Below the pieces are notes generated by a model. The model was not told where the DNA came from, did no database searches, and worked only from the letters and a program-made list of their open reading frames with translations. This document shows, piece after piece, positions 24,391 through 37,373 of a DNA stretch of 64,000 bases. A program made the translations under genes and the position numbers. This DNA is from Varroa destructor (taxonomy: Eukaryota > Arthropoda > Arachnida > Mesostigmata > Varroidae), in NCBI RefSeq assembly GCF_002443255.2, contig NW_019211457.1, forward strand, positions 34,788,105 to 34,852,104. Reading direction: 5' to 3'. Position 1 is the stretch's first letter. Each line of letters begins with the position of its first letter.

Positions 24391-26437
24391 GAGCAAAGCA
24401 GATAGGCCTTGTCTTTGCTTTTTCTGCTTAATTCTAAACTGGTAGAAGGCCTATCAAAGGCCGAGTTTGGCCACTTTAAAGAGCCGCCTCTGCTCTGACA
24501 CAACGATGCCTATCGACGGTTTCAGACGTTAAATTCGCAGCTTTTCTGCCCTCAAATCGAGCGGTGTTACTTGCTCAGCGTACGTAACAAGCAACGTAAG
24601 CATTATCTACTTATTACATTATCTACTATTCGTCATGATCGTCGGTACTATAACAAAGTCGGCGGATGTAGAAATCGTGAGCAGAAACCCCTCATTTTCA
24701 TTGGGCTGCCAAAGGTTCTTTGAATAAGTATAAGCAACGTTGCGATGAGGTCATCGGCTTCTTGCACCACAGACGTTCTACAAAGGAGAAAGAGATTCGG
24801 GTAAGATCGTTCCGACTGACACAAGAGCGAGAGAGCGTAATAGCCGTCAGCTAAACTAGCTTTTAGTGTACAATGCATTGTATGTGCAGGGAGCTTTTTG
24901 ACGATCGCGGGCCATCTACTGTAATTTATAATGGAGTGAATCAGGAAGTAACGTTATTTTTGCATTTCACGTTATTTCTTATAATCGATCGAATTACGTT
25001 TATATTCAAAGTACGTTTGCCCCATCGTGCTCCAGCAACATTATCGTGTTAAGCGTCTAACAGGAAAAAATCGGATGAACAGGATAAACGGGCCAGTGTG
25101 GAAGAAGAGTAACTTCGAAGAATTTACTAGTTCAAGAACTATAGAAAAAATAGAACTATTGTTTTCAACATTAAGTCAAGCAAGTAATATAAGTTGGCCT
25201 TTGAACCCGCTGAAAAATCAGAGCTTCCACTTCGAACTTCCCCTATATACATCTATTTTTACGGGACGGAAAAAAGGCGTATACAGGAGAAATATCTGGT
25301 ATAATTTGGCACAGCTGTTCAACGTCCATGTAACAATTGCCATTGGACTCAATTAATAATAGTTCACTTTGCCCTGAGTGATTTCGTGTAAATAAGTTAC
25401 AGTTTCGCTACAAATTTCGAAATATGTGCGTCCTGTTTACCTACAACAGACGAGTATACTATTTGAGAATCTCTGAGACGGGGATGACCGAGGACAAGAA
25501 TTTCCTACATTCTATGTGCACCGAAATATTGACTTCTCTAGAAATTGATCCGGACCGCCCCATTCGGCGTTATGCCTACAGAAGGCATTTTATGAGTAAT
25601 TCAGGTTCTCATGAAATATATAAACAGCAAATCAAAAACAACAAGCTTAAATGGCTTTGGGCAATTTATTAAAGATATATAGTTTCAGTAAATGTGTTTT
25701 TCTCGGAAAAGATCCTCGTTTAACAGTGCTTAGCGATGCAGTGACTATTCATGTAAACCCTAGCACATAGAAGATACCGTTGTGGAGTGAAATTTTTACA
25801 TTTCTCTATATGGCGTTATTATGTTGAATTCCGATAACGTGTCTCTTGCGTATTTATGTAGGTCTACGTGAAGTTTCCTGCTTAGTAAGTGTTCCTTTAC
25901 TTAACATTACTGCGGAAAATGTGTAAAGGAAAAACACGTTTTTGCACAGGATTAACGCATTTCTATCGTCCAACGGCGACTAGCGAGACGCAGCGGCTAG
26001 ATTTGTTGAAGCTTAGTTTTTTTAAACCGTAGGTCCTTTTCAGTACAGTCGTGGATATGCTTTGCGGATAGCTTATGTCTATAGGCAAGACCGTGGTCAA
26101 CGTGCGATGTCTTGGATTGAAGACTTTTTTCTACTAACCCGGCTAGCACCTGAATACAAACGTCTAGTTAAATGACCACAACATTTACGTTCAAGTAGGA
26201 GGTAACTGCTGACGGCTGAGCCTATTCAACGTCTATGTCGAAGGCTCTACGCTACATGGATCTACAAATGCGGTGCATCTCTGTATATATACTGTGAACG
26301 TGGGCATTAAATAAGCTTTTCTGTCAATTCAGCTTTCTTCCTCAGTTACTGGTCCGTTATATTGTACCATCGAAATAGCATTGACCGTTTTAAGCTAAAA
26401 TTCAAGCGTATATTTACGTGATTTTGTTATAATATTA
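24391..26437. other. No gene recognised
   Basis: A short direct repeat of CATTATCTACT occurs at 24601-24611 and 24617-24627. The plus-strand frame 25027-25356 (109 codons) is Asn/Lys/Ile-rich with no recognisable motif. The segment nearest 26437 should hold the 3' end of mariner relic 2, but I could not identify the terminal repeat. Confidence 0.5.
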
Positions 26438-27115
26438 CTAAACTGAATATGAGCCATGTTAGTCAATTATTCGATGCCATTCGTTCCATAAACCTGTCGT
26501 TGTAGAACTTCTGTGATGTCTGGATGAACAATTGCAACAAGTGTATCCCTGTATTGAAACTAAATCAGAATTGTTAAGCGGGTTCCACAGGGAGCGAAAC
26601 AGATGACAGTCTGACGGTGCGAGATCCGAGCTATACGATGGATGCACTAAGATTTTCCGTCCAAGTTCTCTGAATGTTTGTCAATGAAGTGAAACTATGC
26701 GCCATTTAGCGTTGCGATGGTGGACACCCTTTTCGGCCTATTTTTTATCAGTGGCCTGGTGTAACCTCATTGGTTGGCAGCCATAGAGGTCTGAGTCGAT
26801 TATATTTCCCCAGTTTATTTGGCGTCAGTGTGTGCTTTGCTGCTGATTGCGAAGCATATTCTTTTCCATTTGCGCATTGTTATGGCCTGCATCTAATGAG
26901 GCACAATCATAAGGAAATGGCCTGACCTCGTCGCCTTTCTATAGTGTTAAACAGATCGAAGGACGGTCGAGTAAATTCCTTTGCATACATTCGTTGGGCT
27001 TTTGTAAAACCATCTTGTAGTAGATGTTTCTTGGCGATATTGTATTTTTTTCGATAATTTCATCAACTTCTTCCGTGATTAGTCTACATTTGGGCCATTC
27101 CGTTCTAACTCGTCT
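26438..27115 (-). mobile_element. Mariner-family (DD34D) transposase relic 2
   Basis: Minus-strand translation recovers mariner blocks in order. First is a Glu-Val-Asp-Glu-Ile-Ile linker-like part. Then come Arg-Asn-Leu-Leu-Asp-Arg-Pro-Ser-Ile-Cys, a Pro-Phe block with a first-Asp candidate (26891-26893), and Ile-Asp-Ser-Asp-Leu-Tyr. The catalytic region ends His-Pro-Ser-Tyr-Ser-Ser-Asp-Leu-Ala-Pro-Ser-Asp-Cys-His-Leu-Phe-Arg-Ser-Leu. The third catalytic Asp (26609-26611) lies exactly 34 residues after the second catalytic position, which is now Arg (26714-26716). The C-terminus follows the family pattern (Trp-His-Arg-Ile-Ile-Asp ... Gly-Ser-Tyr) to a TAG at 26438-26440. Several internal stops are present. 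The span between the first and second catalytic positions is about 30 codons shorter than in relic 1, which points to an internal deletion including the usual Trp-Trp-Asp region. It is non-functional. Terminal repeats were not found. Confidence 0.9.
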
Positions 27116-30100
27116 TTTCGTGAATATTAAGCCCGACCCGAAGCAATCCGCATGATCCGAAATACGCGATCTGAAGAAGTCTTCGAGCTAGAAAGACGGT
27201 CAATTCTTTTTCGACGAGCTGGTCTATTACAAACGTATATTTCCCTTGGGACAACTCACGCTGTAGCAGTCGGCCCTCTAACAAAAGAAAATAGGGAAGA
27301 ATATGAACAAAAGTTTCCGCTATAGGGACTCATTTGGGTGCGAACTACCGGCTGCCGACAGGCACTTTTATTTGTTGCTCACAATAACTAACATAGCGAA
27401 GCATATGTCAATTTACTAACACGACTCCCTGGAGGCTAGACTTGTTGCAATCTCGGCTGTACGTTAACGAATTAAATAATACATACTACATATGCGTCGT
27501 CGCGAAGCTTTAACACACTTTTAATACCTTTTTGCCTTTGACAGGTAAAAGCACACAGACAAAAACGGCGTCTCGTCTGCACCTAAATCTGAACCATAAA
27601 CGGTGCTCTTGCGAGGATATCAACGCATCAATTTCAATTACGAGTAGTTATCAGCACGTTGAAATACCTCAACGTTACTGTACCTCGGATTCAGATGGCT
27701 TTATCCGATAAACGATCCAAAGTAGATCACAGTGATCTCCGCGTAGATAGGATGGGTTGCTACGAGCAGTAAAGGTCGAAAAAAAAAATAGTTATTTCTA
27801 CGATCTCACGGGTAGGAGATAGAGAATTAAACCGAAAATCGTTTTTGGCATCTACTCGGATACAATACAATGCGATAAGGCATGGATCGATGCAGAGTAC
27901 GAAACTGTGCAATACTGAACACGGTCGCGCGCTTCCCATAAAAAAGGAATTATTATTTATTAAGGAACGTTTTATCTATAAGTAAATAATGCGCCTAATT
28001 TGTAGACATCACTCGACGAAGCTTTATCGTTTATTATAGACTACAATCGGCCAGTCTAAACGCCAGTAAGTTTCTACACATTTGTTTTTTTTGCACTTAT
28101 CTACAATCCAATTGAAAATCATAAGCATATACGCGTCAGGTGTATATAATTAGTACGTTATTATAAATCCGGCTCGTGCTGGTAAATAGTATTTGCTTTG
28201 ATATTTAAAATGTTCCTGCTTTCTTTATTGAATTACAGAAGGGAGTGGTTTTATATAGGCTGGACATGCGTAATGAGGTTGCATCTACTGTTGCATGGCT
28301 GACAAGCGTTTCTGCGTGGACATTAAACGATAGCAAATCCCATCTACAGGCGAACAAGACCATGTTTGGGACCATTAGGTGGTTGTCGACAGAACGAAGC
28401 CGAAAAACAAAGCCAACCAAACGAGCTCCCGCTTTTCTGGTAAGGGTCAGAAAAAGCTTAAAATAGAGTGTGCACGACGACACGCTAATAGCGAGAGGTG
28501 GCTATCGCGTTTGCCTGGGGCGGCAGCATGGGGCTGCTGATCCAACCAAATCTCATCCAGCGAAACTGACCGAAATGATCGAAGCTTTAGATGTTTCACA
28601 TAGGAGAGCTCCTTGCTCTTCGGAACTGCAAATCTCCTTAACAAACAAACTGGGAAATGCTTTAAACATTGTGTTTGACATATAGTAAAATTTCAATTGA
28701 AATGATGTAAGCCTTCTTCTTAAGATTCTTCATCGCATGAAAGCCGGAGCGACTGTGTGAGTGTTGTCTATTTAAAAACGTCATTTCAATCTTTGTCAAT
28801 TCAAACCTTATTTCATTCGTATATGAGTACTCTGTTTACGTGCACATATTATAACTTAACTCCGAAAGGATGGAGGGAAGTTAAGACTGCTGTAATTTCC
28901 GCTAGGGAAACTCGTTTAGGAACTATGTGTATATATACATATTTCAACGAACTATGTAGAACGAAATTAACTTGTTTTCATTGGAGAACGACGGGTCCTC
29001 AAGGCTCAACTGTGTTTGAGTATACTGAGCTAATGGCCCTGGTTAGCTTTGATGGTAGTACGTGACACAATTAACAAATCAAACAATGATAGGTTAGAAT
29101 ATCTAATAATATACTGTATCATACTAAAGCGTTTTCGTTACACCGGTATATCTTTTTGATATTAGTAATTGAGTACTTAGATGAGGTGGCTTCAATTCTA
29201 CTATGAGACGTAAAACACAAATCAGAAACACAAGACAAAAAGTGTTTTTTCAACGAATTATTTGATTTTCTTTAGGTGACAAATCTATTACAGACAAATG
29301 CACTCCTTCGCAGAATCTCACTTATACAACTGTGACGACGAACTTGGAAAAGGACTGTCGCCGGCAAACTTAAATCTATTATGTATGAAGTCATCTATTA
29401 ATTTATCATGTTCTTCAAAAGTGCGGCATTAGTTAACTACTAGCAAACCGGACGCAGGGTCCGCGGGCAAAAAGACTGAAGATAAACTATCCTGTTCGTA
29501 TAGCCACCATTTATTTATCATTACATACCGCGTTTTCCCTTTGCCTCTGTTTCGTCTTACGATATGAGCCAAGCATCATAACTCAAAATCAGTACTAAAT
29601 TTTCTGCCGGCTCAGCAACAGCATAAAGCGTTGCTCTAAGAAGCAACGTTTAGGTATCCGAGAAGCAAATGGGCGGGCAAAATATGAAATTGAACTAACA
29701 AGCCCGTTGATTTTTGGCGACATTCGTTGTAGTAAATAGACGTCCTTTTATGCTACCCTTAGGCGTAATACACATGAACTTTATATCGACTTACGTGAAC
29801 CGAAAAGCCCAAATCCTCCTGTCGTTATTGTCCTACATAGTAGGAACCGATAGTTTAACGAGTGTATATGCATACACAACATGTAGTTGTAAATGGATAA
29901 AAACAACTTTTTCATGAGCACCGCCTGCACTATTTAATTAGAACTGAATTTGATGTCCTGATCAGTTGATTCAACAATCTGCTCAGAATCGGCCATTTGA
30001 TAGGTTCCACGATTTTTTACTTCTTAAGCTATTCAACCTCGTCATCCTCCGTTTCACTTTTTATTCCAAGCGAGAGCTGTTTTGTATTCTGTAGGAGTTC

Positions 30101-32217
30101 AAGCAACAGAAACATAATTGAATTAGGCTTTGCCAAGGGACAGACGTTTTATAAGTTTTTCGTGAATCAGTTGCCATGCAGACCTCGTAACGAACCTTCA
30201 CCGCGAGCTGATCGGCCTTGCTCGGCCTGTTGCCAACACTGATTTGGAGAGAATAATACATACTGCAAAAGATGACATCAAATTGCCTAGCGTTATAATA
30301 TAGTATTGATGTTCTTCACAGTCCGGTGTTCCAGCTAAATGATGGCGTAATAGGTATACTACGATTCATCGCGCATTTTGGTTTTGTTTGTAACATAAAT
30401 CTATTCATCCAGTTTGTATATAAGACAGGCGACGTCTTACCAAAATGCCAAAGTCCACAGAAGCATTACCTTGACAGGTTCCTCTATTGGTTTGTCGTTC
30501 ATAAAATTGCGGTAATTTTTAAACAGTCAGAAATTTCTGCACATCATGCCTGCAAAGTAATGCCTTTCTATTCGAGATAAAGTGATGATTCGGCCGAGTT
30601 TTTAGATTCTGACGCCTACACCGCAATAAAACCTTAGCTCCACAAAATTTGTTTATGTGCATTTTGCGCATTTTATATGTATACTATGATAAGAGGAGAC
30701 ACATGCAGGCAAGGGCATACTTGGTCCTTTGGATGGGTGAAATCCGGGTTTATCTTTTCTACACGAGCTTTAGGTTTTGATCGAAAAAAGCGAAACAGCA
30801 GATACATCGAAAATCAACTTAGATCAGCATGTTGAAAGTTACCTCTATAGAAAGAAGTACTTGATTACTTTTATCCATGGTACGTAATAAACAAAATAGT
30901 TCCGTATAGGTTATCAGTAACCACTCTCTAGAGGTCAGAGAACATGGATAATACCTTTGTCTCATATCAGAAAGCAGCTCATAAATATGTAGGAAGCTCG
31001 TTTGATGAAAATAGAAATCGCCGGTCCGCTTGCTAGTATATCTCGCTTCGCGCTTCGATTTTGCACAAGTCGTCTCTCATCCCAAGTTAAAGTTTAGAAT
31101 AACTTACTCATTAAATTTTAGAAGCGTAAAAGGTTTTCTGGGCCTTTGTCCTCTTTTTAGCTCTACGATGAGCTCTGCCCTCTTCATCCTTATCCCTCGA
31201 GCCTCCAGATGAAGCAACTTCTACAACTGAATTTTTCATAGGCGAAAAGTTCAAAGAAACCGACTAAGAAGTTTGTAAGACCTAAGCATTGCAATGGATT
31301 TCCTGTTGAAGAGTGGTAGTCGCAGGAATTTCAAGATCACGCTTCTTAGACCGCTCTCAGTATTTGCGTTTATTATAGCGTTTAGCTTCAGGAGACAATT
31401 AATCTTTTCTAGCTTTTTCTGTATTATTCTTTTTGAGGTCTACCCTGTTCATGTTGAATAGTTCGCTTACATCGAAAAATCAAACAGATTCCATTTTGAG
31501 TCAGTAACTCAGTCTATCCCGCACCTGTTAATAGGTGCATTCTTATTAGCTAGGTTGTAGTTCTAGCTCTAAGTCTTACGTCGTATCAGCTTTCGTAATA
31601 TGTATTATGCACAGTTGAATAGCTAACAAAGCACCCACAAAAGCATTCCAATAACCAAATTAAACAGTGACTACGTTAGGCCCTCCTATCGTCCTGTAAC
31701 GTAGTTCACCAGAGCAGAGCCTACCTTTATTTTTAACTTATTCGTTCTATGGGAAATCGCAGTCCACGCGGGGGTACGCTATTGGTACCATATTCGTTTC
31801 GAAGGCCGGGCAATTTGTTGTACGACATTAGCCACTAATCAAACCACCTACTGGATTATTAAACAGCTCGTGCAAGCTGCTCCTTATGAGCCTGGACGCC
31901 CGTATACAACCACGCCTTTCTACATGTATTTGCGATAAAACATCGTATGGGAGAAAGTACTGCTTTTGAAGCCAAAAACATGCAGGACTAATGAAACGGC
32001 TTTTGGTGAGAACGGTCTGAGCTCATTGAAAGGTATCTGTCAAGCTTAAGGGCCATATACGACAAAACTATATGTATATTTACACATGAAGAGCCTTTAA
32101 TGTCAGGAATTAACGTATTACCTATTCACAGCCCAATGAAAGGTTAAACATTTCTATACTGTTCCGTATTTCCACCCTTTTTCTATTATTATCATTACTG
32201 ATACACTTTAAAGATAT
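27116..32217. other. No gene recognised
   Basis: The N-terminal transposase half and right end of mariner relic 2 would lie in the first few hundred bases but are not alignable by eye. Overlapping 65-102 codon frames occur at 28205-28685 and 28757-29065 with no recognised products. The rest is AT-rich, with scattered short frames. Confidence 0.5.
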
Positions 32218-32236
32218 GCTTAGCTTAGCTTAGCTT
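32218..32236. repeat. (TTAGC)n pentanucleotide repeat
   Basis: Three consecutive TTAGC units plus partial units at each end. This is too short and off-register to be telomeric (arthropod TTAGG). Confidence 0.85.
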
Positions 32237-32291
32237 TATAAATGCGTACGTTACGGTGAGGCAGAATTTCAAATTCAGTGAGGAAAATTTC

Positions 32292-32305
32292 AAAAAAAAA
32301 AAAAA
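32292..32305. repeat. Poly-A tract (A14)
   Basis: Fourteen A residues within AT-rich DNA. No retrotransposon body is visible upstream. Confidence 0.95.
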
Positions 32306-35300
32306 GAAACTCTTTTAAGATCAGAAAGGTCGCTCTGTTTGTAACGAAAAAATAATATTGAACCTCTTTGAGCGTAGTAAATTTCACAGTGACTTCGCTA
32401 TATAGTAGCGATGTTGCCGTGTATTTTTGAAGTGCGTATAACTGTCTGAGGTGAACCGTGGACATCTCTAGGTCTTAGTTGGTCTCTCAAAATAACCAAA
32501 ATTATCGTATTTTCTGTTTAGGCAGTCTGAAGGCGAGAGGAGCTAACTCACGAACTTTTCACAGATCACCCTTTAAATTTCTCGGCTGCATCCTTGTATA
32601 GCTACAAATTGAATCAGATCTGTCACTACAGAATGGATACTGTAAATAACATAAGATTGTGCCATTGAAGGCGGTCTCAATGGATGCGAATAGGACGGTG
32701 ATAAAAAGCATTACCGAGACAACGCTGAGAACATATAATACTAAATCTGACTTAGCTCGCGCCTACCAGTGAGAAGCGTTCATGTTTTTTTAACTCAGAC
32801 GAAAATCTATGGTTTAATTTTATTGACACATAAACACTCGAATCTTGTTATCGGTATAATAGTGAATGAACATTGACAGATCTGTGTGGATGGCAACTAC
32901 TCTCAACATACATAAGCAAGTCACCTTTCAACTTAGCAGCATTGCTAGAAGCCTTATTCGATTTATATGCGACCTTTAGATGGGCCTATAATGTAATAGA
33001 GTAACTCAACCCCAAGATCTCCTTTAACGATTACTCTTTTTATGTATCTTTTCCTTTTCATAAATCAAAAGCTCTGAGGCTTCAACCAGCAGTGAGTGGC
33101 GTACTTGTTGTTCAGGGTTACTACGGAAATACACTCGGAGATATCTACCAGCCGTCCAGACCAGTCTATCGCAAATAGTCGCAGATCACTTTAATGAAGC
33201 CTAAAATTGATACATGCACTAATCTTCGACCATTATATTCTTAATCTACAGTCAGACTTATATGCTCGTCATTAACACGAGCTCTGTTATAAAACTGAAC
33301 ATTTAAGGAAAAAATTTCTACAGGCATATATGTATATATATACGTCTTTTTATTGATTTTATTATTATCAAAATTTTCACTGGTATTTCCTCAACACACA
33401 ACTAACAATACAAGCAAACATGCTCTATACATGCGCTACGTTTATCCCATCCCGAACAAATGTGCATGAGAATTCATGCTTCCGTACAGATTTGTGATTA
33501 TGGCCAAATTATAATTCAATCCGTACGTTTTTAGCCTTTATAAACTTGAGACGAAGTTTCACTGCGAAACTTTAATAGCACGAATCACAATACATTCGTT
33601 CTTCCGTTGAAATACAATATGGCCTAATATTTCCGTACTACCTGCACGTGCGCAAGTACCTGATCTCTAAGTAGTAGCAGTCCGTAAACATCCATTGCTG
33701 GAACTGTACAGAAAGGCTTATTTCTTCAGGAAGGTTATATGTCTTCGCAATAAGCGCTATCGCTAATGTCCTGTCGTATCAAGTGGTGTATACCTGTTTA
33801 CGTTTCAAGGATAACCGGTAATACTGTAATAACCCTTTACGCGTTCTTCCACAAGGCTTCATCTTGGTTCAATGTAACGGTCAAGGATGGTCGAATATCC
33901 CTTCGTGCAGTACGCAGCATCAAAGCACGACGCAGTCCTTTACCGCCACTTTCAATGCTGGATTGTCTATATGTCTTTGGCGAAATAGTGCTTTTTGATT
34001 TGCTTCAAGCAGAGGTTTGGCAGCTGAACATTAAGCTATAATAGCTTTAACATCAACTCATAAAACGGATAAAAACTCAGTACTGCAGCGGCGACTCAGG
34101 CCCCGGTTCCGTAGAACGACAGGCCTTATATGCGCAGGCATAGGTTGTGAAAAATAGCAATTCAGGGTTATAAGTTAATTATCAACTGACACAATCGTTT
34201 GTTTGTTGAATCGATGTGAGTAGCGAGCTTTATTTTTATGATTAGAAGTTAGCGAAAATTTGCCGCACAATTATTAGCCCGTATGCAGCGGGGGTATTCA
34301 TAGGGATTTAGTTGTCTACCTGAGGTTTAGGGCAGTACTTTTGTGGGATCATGTCTAATAATCCGGTCTGCCGGTACGACAATGAGGTGATTTCGCCGTG
34401 ACGATTGTTGTATTCGTAAGTTTAAATGCAAAAATATGTTTATTTTGGCCGATTAATAATAAGATAATATTATTTTACAATTGTGAAATGGTATGATTAC
34501 TGTAGGTACTGCCTTTTAAAACCAAAAACTTTTTGCGAGCTTTTATTCGATGACCCGCTTGCTTCTTGCCTTCTGCCCCCTAACTTCGTAGATCATCGAC
34601 GCCCCACAAACGATTAAACAAGCCTATGGTCCCCTTTAGTTTACTTGAAGTTTCTATCTAGCCCTTATCAGACTCACATGTTCCGTCTGGACGCAACAAG
34701 TCTGTCACATTCTGCATGATTTTTGTGTGGAACTTATAGCCGATAACGACCTCTCGATTTATGTTCTGCCGATCTATTAAGATGCTTTTAGATGCAAACA
34801 CCTTCACGCTGAGTGTAAGCCACGGAAGCTGGTGTTCATGTTAGATGCGGCTAGGATTTAGATCGCCATACGCATATGAAACAACCCGGGTGTGCCTGGT
34901 TAAATGTCTGTGTTATGTACACTTTTCCTTCTAGTGTGCCACATCTATTCCACCAATCATGCCCTAATGTCACTCTCGTCGAATAATATATTAACGCAAA
35001 ATGTGCACATCAATTCGTGTCGATATCTACGTAAAGCACACCAGTACATCGCACTGCATTTACTTTAATAAAATAAGCATTAACCAGAATATAGGTTCGC
35101 TTATTTTATCAGCTTAAGGCAACACAATTTCTTTTTTTGATAGGGGATTTGGCTAACTCTATTAGAGACTTGGCGGAAAAGGTTAAACTTATTTTCGTCA
35201 AAACCACCACTCATCTGTTCCTAGTTCCTCTTTGAAGATTCACTCAGAATCAACTCAGATCTTCATTGAACAGTACTAGCGTAGTGCCATCAGATCATCA

Positions 35301-35317
35301 GGCCGGGGTCTCTCTGG
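32306..35317. other. No gene recognised
   Basis: AT-rich. The plus-strand frame 33766-34041 (91 codons) is basic and unrecognised. A TA/TG-rich palindromic patch lies near 33328-33343. Confidence 0.6.
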
Positions 35318-35620
35318 TCAGATTCCTCGCCCCCCAGACCAGCTAGTTCCCTGCACTAGAGCATGACCCTCCCGTGCATTCTCGCTACCTGACAAAGCAT
35401 TGTCTGCCATGTTGTCAGCTGTAACGTCAGGAGCCGTTTTTTTTTGCTTTAAGATCTCCTTTGCCCTTTCTTTAGCACCCTCGAGATCGCATAATAAGTG
35501 ATGTGGATCTCCTCATGCAGTTTCCAAGGGACAATCTCTTTTCGCTTCCTGTGCGTCCCCCTCAGGTGTGGGTAAGCGCCGCATAAGTAGGCAGCCTGTA
35601 CTGTGCCGTCTTTTCGAGGC
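35318..35620 (-). pseudogene. Possible decayed coding segment (one internal TGA)
   Basis: Reading the minus strand from 35620 down to 35318, one frame is open for about 100 codons apart from a single TGA (35513-35515). The peptide has the balanced, charged composition of a real soluble protein: Pro-Thr-Pro-Glu-Gly-Asp-Ala-Gln-Glu-Ala-Lys before the stop, and Glu-Gly-Ala-Lys-Glu-Arg-Ala-Lys-Glu-Ile-Leu-Lys-Gln-Lys after it. Near the end, the six-G run on the minus strand (35327-35340 region) could hide a frameshift, since the alternative frame continues with a similar composition. I recognise no family. A gag-like or host gene remnant is possible, and so is chance in a GC-richer patch. Confidence 0.2.
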
Positions 35621-36859
35621 CTACAATGTAGGTGACAGGTGTCTACATATTACCAATTTTGTGCGTTAAAAAGCTCGTTGACTCGTAAGGGTTTGCGTAA
35701 CGCAGTAAGTGAGCTTTCTACTCGAATGAATAATGTTAAGGATGATGTCCCTTATTATTGCTTTCGCAGCAAACTTAGGTATCGCCTTCTAATTCCCTTA
35801 GCACATTCTCAAGACCCTGCCCTTCGTATTATTTTTCGGATCGCGCCAGAGTCTACGTCTTTCTTTGTGTTGCACGTTCTAAGGAATGGTGCCTATGAAG
35901 ATTAGACACGAAGAAGTCTCACGACGTGCCATAGATTATTTAAGTAGAAATAAACTAAAAAAGAAACCAAAGAGTTTGGAACATCAGTATCCATAAAGCG
36001 AAAAGACGATTCCTTTTAACAGTCGCTTTGCAACTGATGTAAAGGATACCGATTTAAACATGAAGTCTTGCCACTTCCGTTAGATGAAAAATATAGTTTC
36101 ATTTATTTAACTGGCCTTTCCCGATAATGTTCCAATGTAGCCTGTTCTTCCAGGGGCAGAACGCGCAGGGCATCTTTCTTAATGTTCAGCTTGGCCTTTC
36201 CGTTAGGGCTCGTTTGGTAATTATTTTAATGCCGACAACAACAACAATTCGTATCATTCATCAAAAATTTCGCAAAGAATGCCGAAATCGTGATGCACGG
36301 TGCTGATAAGTTGTCGCGACAAGCGACAACCCGTACTTCCCCGTTGCTTTCAGTGAGTGTATGAAGTTCGCAACATTTTGATTTATATGTATATCTCATT
36401 GAGTGCAGGTTGGAAGAAACGCATCAAAAAATGGCGCTCTTTACTACCGTCTCTGAAGTGTTCAACAAGCTTAGTTGAAACTGAAAACGATGTCTATCGC
36501 TTTGAGGGTCGGATAGCTTCATTATCTCTTCAGGGCGGTGTTTTAGCTAGCACCCGGTTTGTCAACCAACGACCGACGTTCTGCCAACCGGCCGTATACC
36601 ATGCTCAGCTTGTTCCACAGTGGGCTATTCTATTTGACACCTGTTATTCGATCCCATGGCTCGTTTTCAGCTGCTGAGTATCGCGTTAGGATTTTCCTTC
36701 TTTCCTAACGTTTTTCTCTTATTCCACTAGCCCGCTAAAAATATTATCCTTCAAGAGAAAAAGGTCGCGTTGGATTTTACGTCGTCCAAATAACATTTTC
36801 TCACGTGTAGCTAACTGGTAGCCCCATCAAGGCTTCAACTAAATTCTTGTAGTTCATCG
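35621..36859. other. No gene recognised
   Basis: The plus-strand frames 35639-35905 (88 codons, no ATG start) and 36357-36677 (106 codons) have no recognised products. The first contains a good internal donor-like GCA|GTAAGTGAG at about 35703. Confidence 0.5.
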
Positions 36860-36902
36860 TCGACAACGTCCAACATCGTGGGATAACGTTGGACGTTGTC
36901 GA
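36860..36902. repeat. Inverted repeat, 15-bp perfect arms
   Basis: TCGACAACGTCCAAC (36860-36874) pairs perfectly with GTTGGACGTTGTCGA (36888-36902) across a 13-nt loop. It is the longest perfect non-TA inverted repeat I found. My rough estimate is that a 15-bp hairpin with a loop under 100 nt should arise by chance in well under one in ten windows of this size. It may be a foldback remnant, a small structured RNA or the core of a decayed palindromic element. Confidence 0.9.
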
Positions 36903-37373
36903 AGATACCCCACTGTACGTTCGGGTCGCCTGAAACAGTAGCGAAATAAGGAAGCCGTAAGCGTTTGCATTAAAAGGGTTGCGAGTCTTGTCAATGGTCC
37001 GTTTGTAATCGTACACATTCCCTTCTATGGTGTGGTGATCTAGCGCCCGACATTGTATCATAGCCAAGATGGGTTTCTAATTTGAATAACGTTATGCTTT
37101 GTTGTCTGACCGTAAGTAGGATGAATGGCAAATGCTAACAGCCAGTGCTTGTAGTTAGCTACATGTAATCTCAAGCTATATTTAAATGTTTGACTTTTAA
37201 AACACATTCACATTTCAGCAGTAGCTTTAGTAATCGATCACATCAAGCCAGCGAAATCATCAATAACAGGCGACATTTCTACAACAAATAGCATCTCTCA
37301 TCCTCTGCTTCTCAGCGCGTAGTCGATTTACCTGACAGATTTCTCGTAGACGAACTCGTCAGGATTCCACCCT
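36903..37373. other. No gene recognised
   Basis: Mixed sequence overlapped by an 88-codon minus-strand frame (36801-37067) that also spans the hairpin. No recognised product. Confidence 0.6.

Noticed and set aside
32218..32236. Telomere-like TTAG repeat
   Set aside because: The unit is TTAGC, repeated only about three times; arthropod telomeres use TTAGG in long arrays.
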